Of a DNA stretch of 64,000 nt, positions 17,980 to 25,949 are shown piece after piece (the first letter of the stretch is position 1; every line of letters starts with the position of its first letter). Source of the stretch: Mammaliicoccus sciuri (GTDB taxonomy: Bacteria; Bacillota; Bacilli; Staphylococcales; Staphylococcaceae). Position numbers and translations under genes: made by a program. The stretch spans positions 341,600-405,599 of the forward strand of contig NZ_PPQD01000018.1 in NCBI RefSeq assembly GCF_002901825.1, given 5' to 3'. The notes beneath the pieces are model-generated. The model worked only from the letters and a program-made list of their open reading frames with translations, was not told the DNA's origin and searched no databases.

Positions 17980-18294
17980 ATGAAAATCATCACAACTTTT
18001 GATGAATTAAATAAACAGATTGATGCACATACATTCACACTAATCTACATATCTAGCGAGAATTGTTCGGTATGTAAAGCGGATCATCCCATCGTACAAA
18101 AAATGGTGGAAGACTATGACATTCCAGCATACGAAATTGTTGCTAACCAAATGCCAGAAGCAGTCGGACAATTAAATTTATTCACTTCACCTGTCGTATT
18201 ACTTTATTACAACCAAAAAGAAGTTCACCGACAAGCCCGTATAATAGACTTTGATGAACTTCAATATCGTATAGAACAATTTAATAATCTATAG
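17980..18294 (+). CDS. Thioredoxin-family protein with CxxC motif
   Basis: A 104-residue thioredoxin fold protein. The redox motif is CSVC within YISSENCSVCKADHPIV (residues 29 and 32), and the cis-proline region is NLFTSPVVLLYY. It lacks the WCGPC of housekeeping thioredoxin and resembles the YtpP group of Bacillus. The start is supported by a GATAGGAGC site. It is convergent with IsaB, two bases after its stop. Confidence 0.8.
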   Translation: MKIITTFDELNKQIDAHTFTLIYISSENCSVCKADHPIVQKMVEDYDIPAYEIVANQMPEAVGQLNLFTSPVVLLYYNQKEVHRQARIIDFDELQYRIEQFNNL

Positions 18295-18296
18295 CA

Positions 18297-18848
18297 TTAT
18301 TCAACAATCGTATAGAAATCAATTCTCGTTACAGTACCTGTTTCGTCAGAAGTAAAGGCAATTTTATAACCATTTAAACTCCAAGAATATTGACCTTCAA
18401 CACTTCTCGGACTACCTGATTTACTGAAATCTGTACCGTAAGAATCAACAACATCATCTATCGATAAATTAAATTGATTTGCATTTGTTGGTTGTGCATT
18501 AGCATCTAAACCGTAGTTACTATATACATTTAAATTTTGATCATATAAATTTATATTTTTAGCCTCATCTTGATGTTCTTTAGCATAATCTTCATGTGCA
18601 GGTGTTTCATATCCATTTAACGTGAAATTACCTGACTCAAATCCTTTTTTGAATGTATCCGTTATGAAAAATCCAGGATCATAACTCACATATCCATTGT
18701 AATAAGAAGTATAAGGTTGAGAAGCTTGGCTATCCATATTACTGTTGCTCGCCGCATCAACGGAATGACCGTTACCCGCTGCGCCTACCGTAAATACTGT
18801 CGCTACTGCTAAACCGGTTGAAACAAAAACTTTTAAAAATTTGTTCAT
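18297..18848 (-). CDS. IsaB-family immunodominant secreted protein
   Basis: A 183-residue exported protein with a signal peptide (FLKVFVSTGLAVATVFTVG, cleavage near HSVDAA). The mature part begins with a Tyr-rich stretch (PYTSYYNGYVSYDPGFFITD) and ends in YKIAFTSDETGTVTRIDFYTI, matching IsaB of S. aureus and relatives. IsaB binds extracellular nucleic acid and is surface-associated in S. aureus; for this distant copy that role is inferred. The gene may be served by its own promoter in the 18.85-18.99 kb gap. Confidence 0.75.
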   Translation of the reverse strand: MNKFLKVFVSTGLAVATVFTVGAAGNGHSVDAASNSNMDSQASQPYTSYYNGYVSYDPGFFITDTFKKGFESGNFTLNGYETPAHEDYAKEHQDEAKNINLYDQNLNVYSNYGLDANAQPTNANQFNLSIDDVVDSYGTDFSKSGSPRSVEGQYSWSLNGYKIAFTSDETGTVTRIDFYTIVE

Positions 18849-18995
18849 TCGATTACTCTCCCTTTATATAGATTATGTATCATAAGATGATACACCTTCA
18901 TCCTACACTTTTAAAATTCAATTACAAGGGATATTAAATAAAACATTTATTTGTTTTTATTACTTTTGTTTAATAGTAATCATTTCAATAAATTC

Positions 18996-19069
18996 AAAAA
19001 CCCCAACCCGATATTTTCGAGTTGGGGGTTTAATATATACTTTATTCTAATACTTCTTTTGCTTTGTCA
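18996..19069. repeat. Direct repeat copy 1 (terminator plus gene 3' end) flanking the MFS gene
   Basis: About 70 bases nearly identical to 20380-20451: the hairpin CCCCAACCCGATATTTTCGA..TTGGGG, an AT-rich stretch, and the last codons of a Gsp17M-type gene. The hairpin serves as terminator for the minus-strand MFS gene. Confidence 0.85.
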
Positions 19070-19077
19070 ATAATGTC
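19042..19077 (-). pseudogene. 3' remnant of a Gsp17M-type stress gene
   Basis: Eleven codons ending in DKAKEVLE and TAA, which is almost the same ending as the intact gene at 20427-20759 (DDKAKEVLE). It begins directly after the MFS stop codon. The remainder of the second gene copy is gone. Confidence 0.7.
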
Positions 19078-20298
19078 TCAAATTACACCGTCATGTTTTT
19101 TGATAAATGTGTAAAGATATGCCAAGATAAAGCATAATATTGCTGTAATACTGAACGAAATAATATAGAATGCTGAATTAATGTCAAAGAGTATACCTGC
19201 TACTAAAATTCCAAAAGGCATCATTACTTGTGACATTGTTTGTGACAATGCTAAATATTTACCTTTTATTTGCTCTGGTACATTTTTTTGTACATAAATG
19301 TTTATCGGTACATTACTCAGTACAACACCGCTTCCGATAATAAATATACTTATAAAATATATTACAAGTATCGATAATTTATAAAAATCTGTTATAAACG
19401 GAATACATAAAATGAGTATTCCCACAGCTAAAGTAATCATGGCAACTTGCATATTTGCTACAAGTGTTCCTTTATTCTTCAATTTAGGATAAATCAAACC
19501 AAACAATATACCTGCTAAAGGAAATCCTGATTCAATGATTCCTAACTGTTTAGAATTCATATTAAATATAGTGACAAAACTTCCTGGAATACCTACCGTA
19601 ACGAAACCAAACATAAAGTTAATGATAGATCCTGATAATAGAATTAAAAATATGTCTTTATTTGATTTCAAAAATTTAAATACGACTTTATAACTGTTAA
19701 AGAATGTATCCTTAACTTCTTCATAGACTTTTTTTGCTGGAACTTTATTAAACGCAATATTAAGCACTATTATTAATGAAATGAGCTCAGTCACAAACAT
19801 AATAATCATAAAGGTCTTAATATCGAAATAAGCGTATACTATTCCACCTAAAATTGGAGCACCTATTTGTAATACATTCTGAATGACGTTTCTATATGAA
19901 ACTGTTTGATCAATGAAACGTTCACTAACTAAACTTAACAAGCCACTGTTAAAAGTGAGTGAAACAGCCATATCTGTAACTGTCAAAATGATTACAATTA
20001 TGTATATGTATAGAAGTTGGTTTAAACTATTTGGTATTAAGAAAATACTTATAATTGATAAAATCGAAATGCACTGCATAGATATAATAAATGATTTTTT
20101 ATTAATCTTATCTATATAATATCCAATAGACGTACTGCCCAATATAAATATGAGCGAATATATAATCATAATATTAGAAAAAGCTTGTACACTCCCTGTT
20201 ATCTTTAAAACATGAAATGAAAGCGCAAAAGTAAATAATTTACTGCCAATAATGCTAAAAAAGGTAAATAAAATAATAAATATATAGTTTTTCTTCAT
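19078..20298 (-). CDS. MFS efflux protein (MFS_3-like, drug/peptide exporter type)
   Basis: A 406-residue major facilitator with 12 predicted segments, starting MKKNYIFIILFTFFSIIGSKLFTFALSFHVLK. ATG 20298 is preceded by GGTGG at 20308-20312; earlier in-frame starts lack a ribosome site. The pattern (GYYIDKINKKSFII in the 2-3 loop, QNVLQIGAPILGG, IPGSFVTIFNMNSKQLGIIESGFPLAG) is that of macrolide or bacteriocin-peptide exporters, the same broad family as the gene at 61877-63094. Codons are AT-rich (many ATA, TTA). It is sandwiched between two direct repeats made of a neighbour's 3' end, so it looks inserted. No precursor peptide is visible next to it. Confidence 0.7.
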   Translation of the reverse strand: MKKNYIFIILFTFFSIIGSKLFTFALSFHVLKITGSVQAFSNIMIIYSLIFILGSTSIGYYIDKINKKSFIISMQCISILSIISIFLIPNSLNQLLYIYIIVIILTVTDMAVSLTFNSGLLSLVSERFIDQTVSYRNVIQNVLQIGAPILGGIVYAYFDIKTFMIIMFVTELISLIIVLNIAFNKVPAKKVYEEVKDTFFNSYKVVFKFLKSNKDIFLILLSGSIINFMFGFVTVGIPGSFVTIFNMNSKQLGIIESGFPLAGILFGLIYPKLKNKGTLVANMQVAMITLAVGILILCIPFITDFYKLSILVIYFISIFIIGSGVVLSNVPINIYVQKNVPEQIKGKYLALSQTMSQVMMPFGILVAGILFDINSAFYIISFSITAILCFILAYLYTFIKKHDGVI

Positions 20299-20379
20299 AT
20301 TGCATACCACCATATCATGACTTACTTTAATTATATACAAATTATCCTATGGGTGGAATAAGTAATTATACGGACATAA

Positions 20380-20451
20380 AAAAACCCCAACCCGATATTT
20401 TCGAGTTGGGATTTAATATATATACTTTATTCCAATACTTCTTTTGCTTTA
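20380..20451. repeat. Direct repeat copy 2; terminator of the Gsp17M-like gene
   Basis: Partner of 18996-19069. It contains the hairpin CCCAACCCGATATTTTCGA..TTGGG and the last eight codons of the intact stress gene. In minus-strand RNA the stem is followed by T-runs and should terminate the stress-gene transcript. Confidence 0.85.
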
Positions 20452-20759
20452 TCATCTTTGGAAATTAGGAATACTTTTCCTTCGTCCATTTTTTCTTCGT
20501 AATCTTCTGCTTGTTCTTTGGACAAACCTATTTCTATTAATTTAGCTCTTAGTTCGTCACCTTGTTTATCAAATGTTCGACCTAAGTCTTTGTTGTTGTA
20601 ATCTATATTGTCATAGTCTGTATGCTCAACGATTCTTGCTGTTCTGTCATCGTCATGTGATAGTACAAAAATATCTGTTGGGTTAATATTTAGTTCTTTC
20701 AGCTTGTTAATGTCATTTTCCAATGTTTCATCATTGATATAACTTTTTACGACTGTCAT
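20427..20759 (-). CDS. General stress protein 17M (YflT)-like
   Basis: A 110-residue soluble protein. The N-terminus MTVVKSYINDETLENDINKLKELN and the block DIFVLSHDDDRTARIVEHTD match the Gsp17M/YflT domain, which has no known activity. An acidic helix follows (LSKEQAEDYEEKMDEGKVFLI). ATG 20759 is chosen because GGGGGA lies 7-8 bases upstream. A sigma-B-like promoter is placed 36 bases further up, fitting stress control. A remnant of a second copy lies at 19042-19077. Confidence 0.8.
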   Translation of the reverse strand: MTVVKSYINDETLENDINKLKELNINPTDIFVLSHDDDRTARIVEHTDYDNIDYNNKDLGRTFDKQGDELRAKLIEIGLSKEQAEDYEEKMDEGKVFLISKDDKAKEVLE

Positions 20760-20794
20760 GAATAAATCCCCCATTTCTATTTTATATTATTAAT

Positions 20795-20819
20795 ATTCCC
20801 GTCTTATGTTTATTAAAAC
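20795..20819 (-). promoter_or_regulatory. Sigma-B-like promoter of the Gsp17M-like gene
   Basis: Read minus: GTTT (20819-20816), a 15-base spacer, GGGAAT (20800-20795). This is close to the sigma-B consensus GTTT-N13-15-GGGWAW. The start codon lies 36 bases downstream. Confidence 0.6.
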
Positions 20820-20843
20820 ATCACTAAATTTTAAAAATAGCAC

Positions 20844-20886
20844 TTGTTATTCTTAAATTATTTTGTATAATTGAGAAATGTTATCA
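20844..20886 (+). promoter_or_regulatory. Promoter with overlapping Fur-box-like palindrome
   Basis: TTGTTA (20844-20849), 16 bases, then TATAAT (20866-20871) form a sigma-A promoter. TGAGAAATGTTATCA (20872-20886) matches 11 of 15 positions of TGATAATNATTATCA and would block RNA polymerase under iron-replete conditions. The siderophore lipoprotein starts 21 bases later. Confidence 0.65.
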
Positions 20887-20907
20887 ATTAGAAAATGGGA
20901 GGCAATC

Positions 20908-21897
20908 ATGAAAAAGTATATTACCGTCATCGTTTGTGTACTTTTATTATTATCTGCATGTAGTAATAGTAAAAGTGAAGTCAGTCATAAAGATACTGTC
21001 ACAATCAAGAAGACTTTTGAATACAAAGAAAAGAATAAAGATCATAATAGAGGCAAGAAAAAAACTGAAAACGTAACAATACCTAAGAATCCTAAAAAAG
21101 TTATTGTCATGGATTATGGTGCTTTAGATATTATGAAAGATTTGAAATTACAAAAACATATAACGGCTATTCCTAAAGGTCCAAATGGTGATTTCTTACC
21201 AAGTTATTTATCAGAGTTTAAAAATGATAAATATACCAATTTAGGAAATCCTGGTAGACCTAATTTTGAAAAAATTGCTGAAGAAAATCCGGATTTAATT
21301 TTAATATCATTTAGGCAAGCTTATACTAAAAACTTAAAAGAATTTAAAAAAGCTGCGCCAAATGCAAAAGTACTTTACGTAAGTCCTGATGATGATCGTT
21401 ACATAGAATCTATTAAGGAAAATGCACAAAATATTGGAAAAATATTCGATAAAGAAAATGAAACTCAATCACTCATAAAGAAACTCGACCAAAAAGTTAA
21501 AACTGTAAAAAGTAAAGTGAATGACGATACCGTTATGTTTGCGAATATTGACCAAAAAGGCATTAAGACATACGGTAAAACTGGTAGATATGGTGGCTTT
21601 TTAAGTGGTGATTTAGGTATCAAACATATTGATCCAGACATGCCTGCAAACTCAAGTGGACAGTTAGTGTCATACGAATATATCGCTGAAAAGAATCCAG
21701 ACAAAATCTTCTATATAAATAGAACAGATGATGATTCTAAAGGATTACCACAAGAACTTAAAAATCCAGTTATTAAAAATATTAGTGCCATCAAAAATAA
21801 AGATATACTGAAATTTGATTCCAACACATGGTTCTTCGGTTCTGGTGGCATTAGTTCAACAATTAAACAATTAGATGATATAGAGAAAGCTTATTGA
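20908..21897 (+). CDS. Iron-siderophore ABC transporter substrate-binding lipoprotein
   Basis: A 329-residue protein starting MKKYITVIVCVLLLLSACSN, a lipoprotein signal with lipobox LSAC. The mature part has the siderophore-binding (FecB/FhuD-type) fold: NPKKVIVMDYGALDIMKDL, FEKIAEENPDLILISF, SYEYIAEKNPDKIFYI and a C-terminal helix. ATG 20908 is used because GGGAGG lies at 20897-20902. No permease or ATPase gene is adjacent, so it must work with components encoded elsewhere. A Fur-like box over the promoter points to iron repression. The siderophore is not identified. Confidence 0.85.
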   Translation: MKKYITVIVCVLLLLSACSNSKSEVSHKDTVTIKKTFEYKEKNKDHNRGKKKTENVTIPKNPKKVIVMDYGALDIMKDLKLQKHITAIPKGPNGDFLPSYLSEFKNDKYTNLGNPGRPNFEKIAEENPDLILISFRQAYTKNLKEFKKAAPNAKVLYVSPDDDRYIESIKENAQNIGKIFDKENETQSLIKKLDQKVKTVKSKVNDDTVMFANIDQKGIKTYGKTGRYGGFLSGDLGIKHIDPDMPANSSGQLVSYEYIAEKNPDKIFYINRTDDDSKGLPQELKNPVIKNISAIKNKDILKFDSNTWFFGSGGISSTIKQLDDIEKAY

Positions 21898-21901
21898 TGA
21901 G

Positions 21902-21936
21902 AAAAAGTCTAGGGTATGGCACCCTAGACTTTTTCT
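21902..21936. terminator. Bidirectional terminator between the siderophore and AraC genes
   Basis: AAAAAGTCTAGGGT pairs perfectly with ACCCTAGACTTTTT over 14 pairs; the A/T ends give T-runs on both strands. It overlaps the 3' end of the AraC gene. Confidence 0.85.
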
Positions 21937-22796
21937 ATACTTCTAACTGCTATCCAAATTTCACTGTAAGCTGTTTCTTCCTGGCTATTCATTTTTGTAA
22001 ATGAGAAATTTGGTACATCTTCTAATTCATACCCAGAAGATGGTAGCCATTCTGCATAAATGCTTGCCATAGTATTTTGCATTGTAGTTGGGAAATGTCC
22101 TTCATTAGGAAATACAGCCCAAGTATGTGCTTCAACTTCAAAAACATCTAATAACTCACGATTTATTTCTACTTTATCAGTAATTACACCAATCATATGA
22201 GTTAAGTATCCTTCTTCTTTTTCAAAATATGCATCAGCATCATAAGAAATATTTAATACTTCTTTTGGTTCAATATTATTAAGTGTATGCATATATGATT
22301 TTTGTTCGTTTGAAATACTATTTGCAAGCTCTACAATACTTTGATTTACACCTGCAAATTGCATAGGTATCTTTGTTGAAACCCCGACAAATTTAATAGC
22401 AGGTTTATTTTCAATTCTGTATTCCATATCTATACCTCCTCTTATACTTAGCGTAAAAGTAAATTTAGGGAATGATTTTATACTTGCAAGATGAATCGCA
22501 TTTGATGGCAAAGAACCTGTCCAATTTTTAAATGCGCGACTAAATCCATCTACTGAATGATAACCATATTTAAAGGCTACTTCAGTAACAGATTCACCAT
22601 TTTTTAAATCAACATTAGCTGATGACAATTTACGCTTTTTAATATATTCACTCAAGGGCATACCAGATATTGCCTGAAATATTTTCCGAAAGTGATAATC
22701 CGATATACCTACATATTTAGCAATATTTTCAATAGATAAGTCATTTGTTAAATTATCTTCAATATAATCTAATGCTTTATTTAAATCATCTATCAT
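21924..22796 (-). CDS. AraC-family regulator with GyrI-like effector domain
   Basis: A 290-residue regulator. Residues 1-100 hold two HTH motifs (DLSIENIAKYVGISDYHFRK and VTEVAFKYGYHSVDGFSRAF), as in MarA/SoxS/Rob. From about residue 120 (MEYRIENKPAIKFVGVS) the chain is a GyrI-like small-molecule-binding domain ending YSEIWIAVRSIEK. This two-part layout is shared with Rob and multidrug-sensing activators. An AAGGAGG site precedes the ATG. No target gene is adjacent on the same strand; the GNAT gene at 23002 is divergent, 205 bases away. Confidence 0.85.
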   Translation of the reverse strand: MIDDLNKALDYIEDNLTNDLSIENIAKYVGISDYHFRKIFQAISGMPLSEYIKKRKLSSANVDLKNGESVTEVAFKYGYHSVDGFSRAFKNWTGSLPSNAIHLASIKSFPKFTFTLSIRGGIDMEYRIENKPAIKFVGVSTKIPMQFAGVNQSIVELANSISNEQKSYMHTLNNIEPKEVLNISYDADAYFEKEEGYLTHMIGVITDKVEINRELLDVFEVEAHTWAVFPNEGHFPTTMQNTMASIYAEWLPSSGYELEDVPNFSFTKMNSQEETAYSEIWIAVRSIEKV

Positions 22797-23001
22797 TCCA
22801 TTCCCTCCTTACATGGTTAATCATAATTTATTACTATAATATTTACTCGACGTTATATAACCAAATTATATCGGATAGTATTCATTACCTCTAATAATTC
22901 ATGAATAGCATGCATCGTTATTGTAAGCTTCCTCTATAAACCTAGGAAATTAAAGTATATAATATGATTAATTACACATATTTTTACAAAAGGGATTTTT
23001 A

Positions 23002-23577
23002 ATGTATACAGATAAAGAATTAACTTTCCGTACAAATAGGTTGACGATTCGACCTTTAAACTATGATGACCACAAAGGTTGGATTGAAGGCTTTGAAAAT
23101 CGCTACCCTTCGCAATATAAACATGACAAAGGGGAAATCAATATGGAAGAATGCGACGAAACATGGTTTATAGAACTTGTTGATAAACAACAAACGCTCA
23201 TTAAACAAGACGATACGTTTATATTTGGAATATTTTTAGAAAATGGCAAACATGTAGGCATGTTGGATATTAAAGTATTAAGCAGATCAGACTTTCAATG
23301 GGGAGAATGTGGCTATTTCTTGCACAACCAATTTTGGAATCAAGGTTATGCATATGAAGCTATGAAAGAAGTCATCAGTCAATGTTATAAAACATTAAAC
23401 CTTCATCGAATAGAAGCACATATTAATATAGATAACGAACCTTCTAAGAAACTCATTAAAAAATTAGGATTTGAATTTGAAGTATTAAGAAAGAACTTTA
23501 TTTATGAATTTGATGAATGGACAGATAACGAAGTATATTATATTAATTTACATAACGAAAAATTGATTGAATCTTAA
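23002..23577 (+). CDS. GNAT N-acetyltransferase (RimJ/RimL type)
   Basis: A 191-residue acetyltransferase. It opens with FRTNRLTIRPLNYDDHKGW, has the acetyl-CoA-binding stretch ECGYFLHNQFWNQGYAYEAMKEV, and closes with NLHRIEAHINIDNEPSKKLIKKLGFE. These are the motifs of the RimJ/RimL branch that acetylates protein N-termini or small amines. The substrate is not evident. It is divergent from the AraC/GyrI regulator and followed by a hairpin and a repeat array. Confidence 0.8.
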   Translation: MYTDKELTFRTNRLTIRPLNYDDHKGWIEGFENRYPSQYKHDKGEINMEECDETWFIELVDKQQTLIKQDDTFIFGIFLENGKHVGMLDIKVLSRSDFQWGECGYFLHNQFWNQGYAYEAMKEVISQCYKTLNLHRIEAHINIDNEPSKKLIKKLGFEFEVLRKNFIYEFDEWTDNEVYYINLHNEKLIES

Positions 23578-23583
23578 AGATTG

Positions 23584-23611
23584 AGCGACCCGAAACATTG
23601 TTTTCGGGTCG
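23584..23611 (+). terminator. Hairpin after the GNAT gene, leading into repeat family B
   Basis: GCGACCCGAAA pairs with TTTTCGGGTCG (23601-23611) around a five-base loop and is followed by ATAATTTTATTT. The right arm is also the start of the first family B repeat. Confidence 0.65.
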
Positions 23612-23804
23612 ATAATTTTATTTATCGGCCTGCAAATCCTGTTTTCGGGTCGCTATTTTATTTTATCGGCCTGCAAATCTCGTTTTCGGGTCGATAATTT
23701 TATTTATCGGCCTGCAAATCTCGTTTTCGGGCCGCTATTTTATTTTATCGGCCTATAAATCTCATTTTCGGACCGGTAATTTATTTTATCGGTCCAGAAA
23801 TCTC
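23598..23804 (+). repeat. Tandem array of five hairpin repeats of about 41-42 bp (family B, locus 1)
   Basis: Each unit reads TTTTCGGGTCG, an AT-rich loop, TTATCGGCCTGCAAATC. GGTCG pairs with CGGCC in each unit (one T-G wobble). The fourth unit has GGCCG..CGGCC and the fifth GGACCG..CGGTCC, so the stem is kept by matched changes. The stretch from 23805 to 23989 beyond the array is AT-rich and shows nothing else I can name. Confidence 0.9.
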
Positions 23805-23989
23805 CGCCAACATAACTCCCTCAATCCCTCCACCCTATTTTAATATATTTTAATAATATTATTAATCAAATCACACTTACAAAAACCCGATTTAACAAGC
23901 ATGACATTCAATTTTTTATATCATCTTACAAATGTTCACAAATAGTACATTATTTTAATATTAATCCCTAATAAAATAGTCAGATTTTA

Positions 23990-24019
23990 TTGACAATTGT
24001 TAAAATTAAGTGGTATTCT
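23990..24019 (+). promoter_or_regulatory. Promoter of the Yxe-like operon
   Basis: TTGACA (23990-23995), an 18-base spacer and TATTCT (24014-24019). The downstream stretch TAAAACTATCGGATTAAAAT (24031-24050) might be an operator for a sulfur regulator such as CymR; that part is a guess. Confidence 0.55.
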
Positions 24020-24065
24020 TTATATCTTATTAAAACTATCGGATTAAAATGTTTGGGAGGATATT

Positions 24066-25370
24066 ATGACAACACATAAACATATAAAACTGGGTCTCTT
24101 TTTAGCGGGATATGGTCATCATGTGGCGAGTTGGCGCCATGAAAATGCTATTGAAAAGGGTCCTATGGATTTAACTCATTTAATAAATACTGCGCAATTA
24201 GCAGAGAAAGGTTTATTCGATTTAGTCTTTCTTGCTGATAGCTTATTCGTATCTGAAAGTTCACATCCAAATATATTAAGTAGATTTGAGCCGTTTACAC
24301 TTTTATCTGTTCTTTCTACAGCAACGACTAATATCGGATTAGCTGCTACTGCCTCTACTACATACAGTGAACCTTTCCATATTGCACGTCAATTTAGTTC
24401 TTTAGACCACTTAAGTCATGGAAGAGCTGCTTGGAATATTGTAACTTCTTCAATAACTTCTACTGCTGAAAATTTTAATGGTACTAAGTTAATGGAACAT
24501 GAATTACGTTATGAACGAGCAAATGAATTTGTTGAAGTAACGAATAAGTTATGGCGCTCATGGGATAAAGGTGCTTTAGTTCGCGACAAAGAAACTGGAG
24601 CTTTTATTGATGCTTCAAAATTACATACGATTGATCATGAAGGGAAACATTTCAAAGTTAGAGGTCCTTTAAATATTGAATGTTCTCCACAAGGAAGACC
24701 ATTATTAATACAAGCTGGTTCTTCCCCTACAGGAACAGATTTAGCTTCAAAAGTAGCTGATGTTATTTTTACAGCACAAACTCAAATTGAAGATGCTCAG
24801 AACTTTTATAAACAGTTAAAAGAGAAAGTATCTAAACAAAATCGTAATCCTGAAGAAGTATATATCATGCCAGGTTTATTCCCTATTTTAGGTGACACTG
24901 AAGAAGAAGCGCATCAAAATTATCAAGAAATTCAAGACTTAATCTTACCTGAAGTTGGATTAAGTATATTGGCACCTTATGTTGGAAATATCGATTTATC
25001 ACAGTATGACTTAGATACTAAGTTTGCTGATTTAGATCTATCAACAGGTAACGGTGTTCAAAGTCGATTTGAAATAATTCTTAAAGAAGCGATTAAAAAC
25101 GATTTAACTTTAGAAGAAGTTTATAAGAAAGTTGCTGGTTCTAGAGGTCACCATATCTTTGTCGGTACACCAGAACAATTAGCAGATAAGATGGAAGGAT
25201 GGTTTAAATCTTCTGCTGCAGATGGTTTCAACATTATGCCACCTATTCTACCTTCACAATTTGAATTATTTATCAATAACGTTATACCAATTTTACAAGA
25301 AAGAAATTTATATAAAGAAATTTATTCAGAAGGCACATTACGACAAAAATTAGGCTTAGAAAATGAATAG
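24066..25370 (+). CDS. FMN-dependent monooxygenase of the NtaA/SnaA/DszA family (YxeK-like)
   Basis: A 434-residue bacterial luciferase-type flavin monooxygenase. Recognised from GLFLAGYGHHVASWRH, FDLVFLADSLF, RFEPFTLLSVLSTATTNIGL, GRAAWNIVTSSI, and QAGSSPTGTDLASKVADVIF. In B. subtilis the matching enzyme YxeK splits N-acetyl-S-(2-succino)cysteine into N-acetylcysteine and oxaloacetate, using FMNH2 from a partner reductase. Here it heads a six-gene operon that has the other yxe-type genes, which is the main reason for preferring this over nitrilotriacetate or sulfone monooxygenases. TGGGAGG lies just upstream of the ATG. Confidence 0.8.
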   Translation: MTTHKHIKLGLFLAGYGHHVASWRHENAIEKGPMDLTHLINTAQLAEKGLFDLVFLADSLFVSESSHPNILSRFEPFTLLSVLSTATTNIGLAATASTTYSEPFHIARQFSSLDHLSHGRAAWNIVTSSITSTAENFNGTKLMEHELRYERANEFVEVTNKLWRSWDKGALVRDKETGAFIDASKLHTIDHEGKHFKVRGPLNIECSPQGRPLLIQAGSSPTGTDLASKVADVIFTAQTQIEDAQNFYKQLKEKVSKQNRNPEEVYIMPGLFPILGDTEEEAHQNYQEIQDLILPEVGLSILAPYVGNIDLSQYDLDTKFADLDLSTGNGVQSRFEIILKEAIKNDLTLEEVYKKVAGSRGHHIFVGTPEQLADKMEGWFKSSAADGFNIMPPILPSQFELFINNVIPILQERNLYKEIYSEGTLRQKLGLENE

Positions 25371-25379
25371 AGGTGCGCA

Positions 25380-25949
25380 ATGGAAACAATTGTTAGACGT
25401 GCAACTGAAGATGATATATATGACTTAATCAATTTGATGTACGAAGCCTACGAGCCCATTCGAGCACTAGGTATTAACTTTCAGTCTGCTAACCCAACCG
25501 AAGCTTCAATACGTAAAAATTTAGAAGAAAATATTTGTTTCATACTTGAATCTGGTGATGAAATTGTCAGTACACTTTCATTAAGGATGCCATGGAGTGA
25601 CAATCCTGGACCATACTATTTCCCTCATATATGGTGGTTCGCAACATCACCTAAATATAAAAACAAAAAATTCGGGTCAAAACTTTTAAATTATGTAGAA
25701 AATGATTACTTACTGAATCATTTAAACGTTCCAGCCGTTTCACTCGGAACTGCTGATCATCATCCATGGTTAATAGATATGTACGTCAAAAAAGGGTACC
25801 AAAAATTTGGTAAGCAAGACTTAAAAAAAGGACATATTACGCAATATTTAGTGAAAGTCCTTAACCAAGACAAATTTAAAGGCACTGAAGAACTTAAAGA
25901 AAAATTTAATCAAGTCATATTCGAAGAAGGTGAAACAATTGAAATTTGA
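25380..25949 (+). CDS. GNAT acetyltransferase of the Yxe-like operon
   Basis: A 189-residue GNAT protein: IVRRATEDDIYDLINLMYEAY at the N-terminus, the acetyl-CoA region YKNKKFGSKLLNYVENDYL, and a late block HPWLIDMYVKKGYQKFG. Nine bases after the monooxygenase, with a GAGGTG ribosome site. By analogy with YxeL it would N-acetylate S-(2-succino)cysteine before the monooxygenase acts. It is longer and not obviously the same subfamily as YxeL, so the role rests mainly on position. Confidence 0.7.
   Translation: METIVRRATEDDIYDLINLMYEAYEPIRALGINFQSANPTEASIRKNLEENICFILESGDEIVSTLSLRMPWSDNPGPYYFPHIWWFATSPKYKNKKFGSKLLNYVENDYLLNHLNVPAVSLGTADHHPWLIDMYVKKGYQKFGKQDLKKGHITQYLVKVLNQDKFKGTEELKEKFNQVIFEEGETIEI

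Noticed and set aside
19078..20298. Second peptide-export cassette
   Set aside because: The MFS protein resembles the one at 61877, but no small peptide gene, protease or modifying enzyme is next to it.
18996..20451. Insertion sequence around the MFS gene
   Set aside because: The flanks are direct repeats of a host gene end and terminator. There is no transposase and no terminal inverted repeat.
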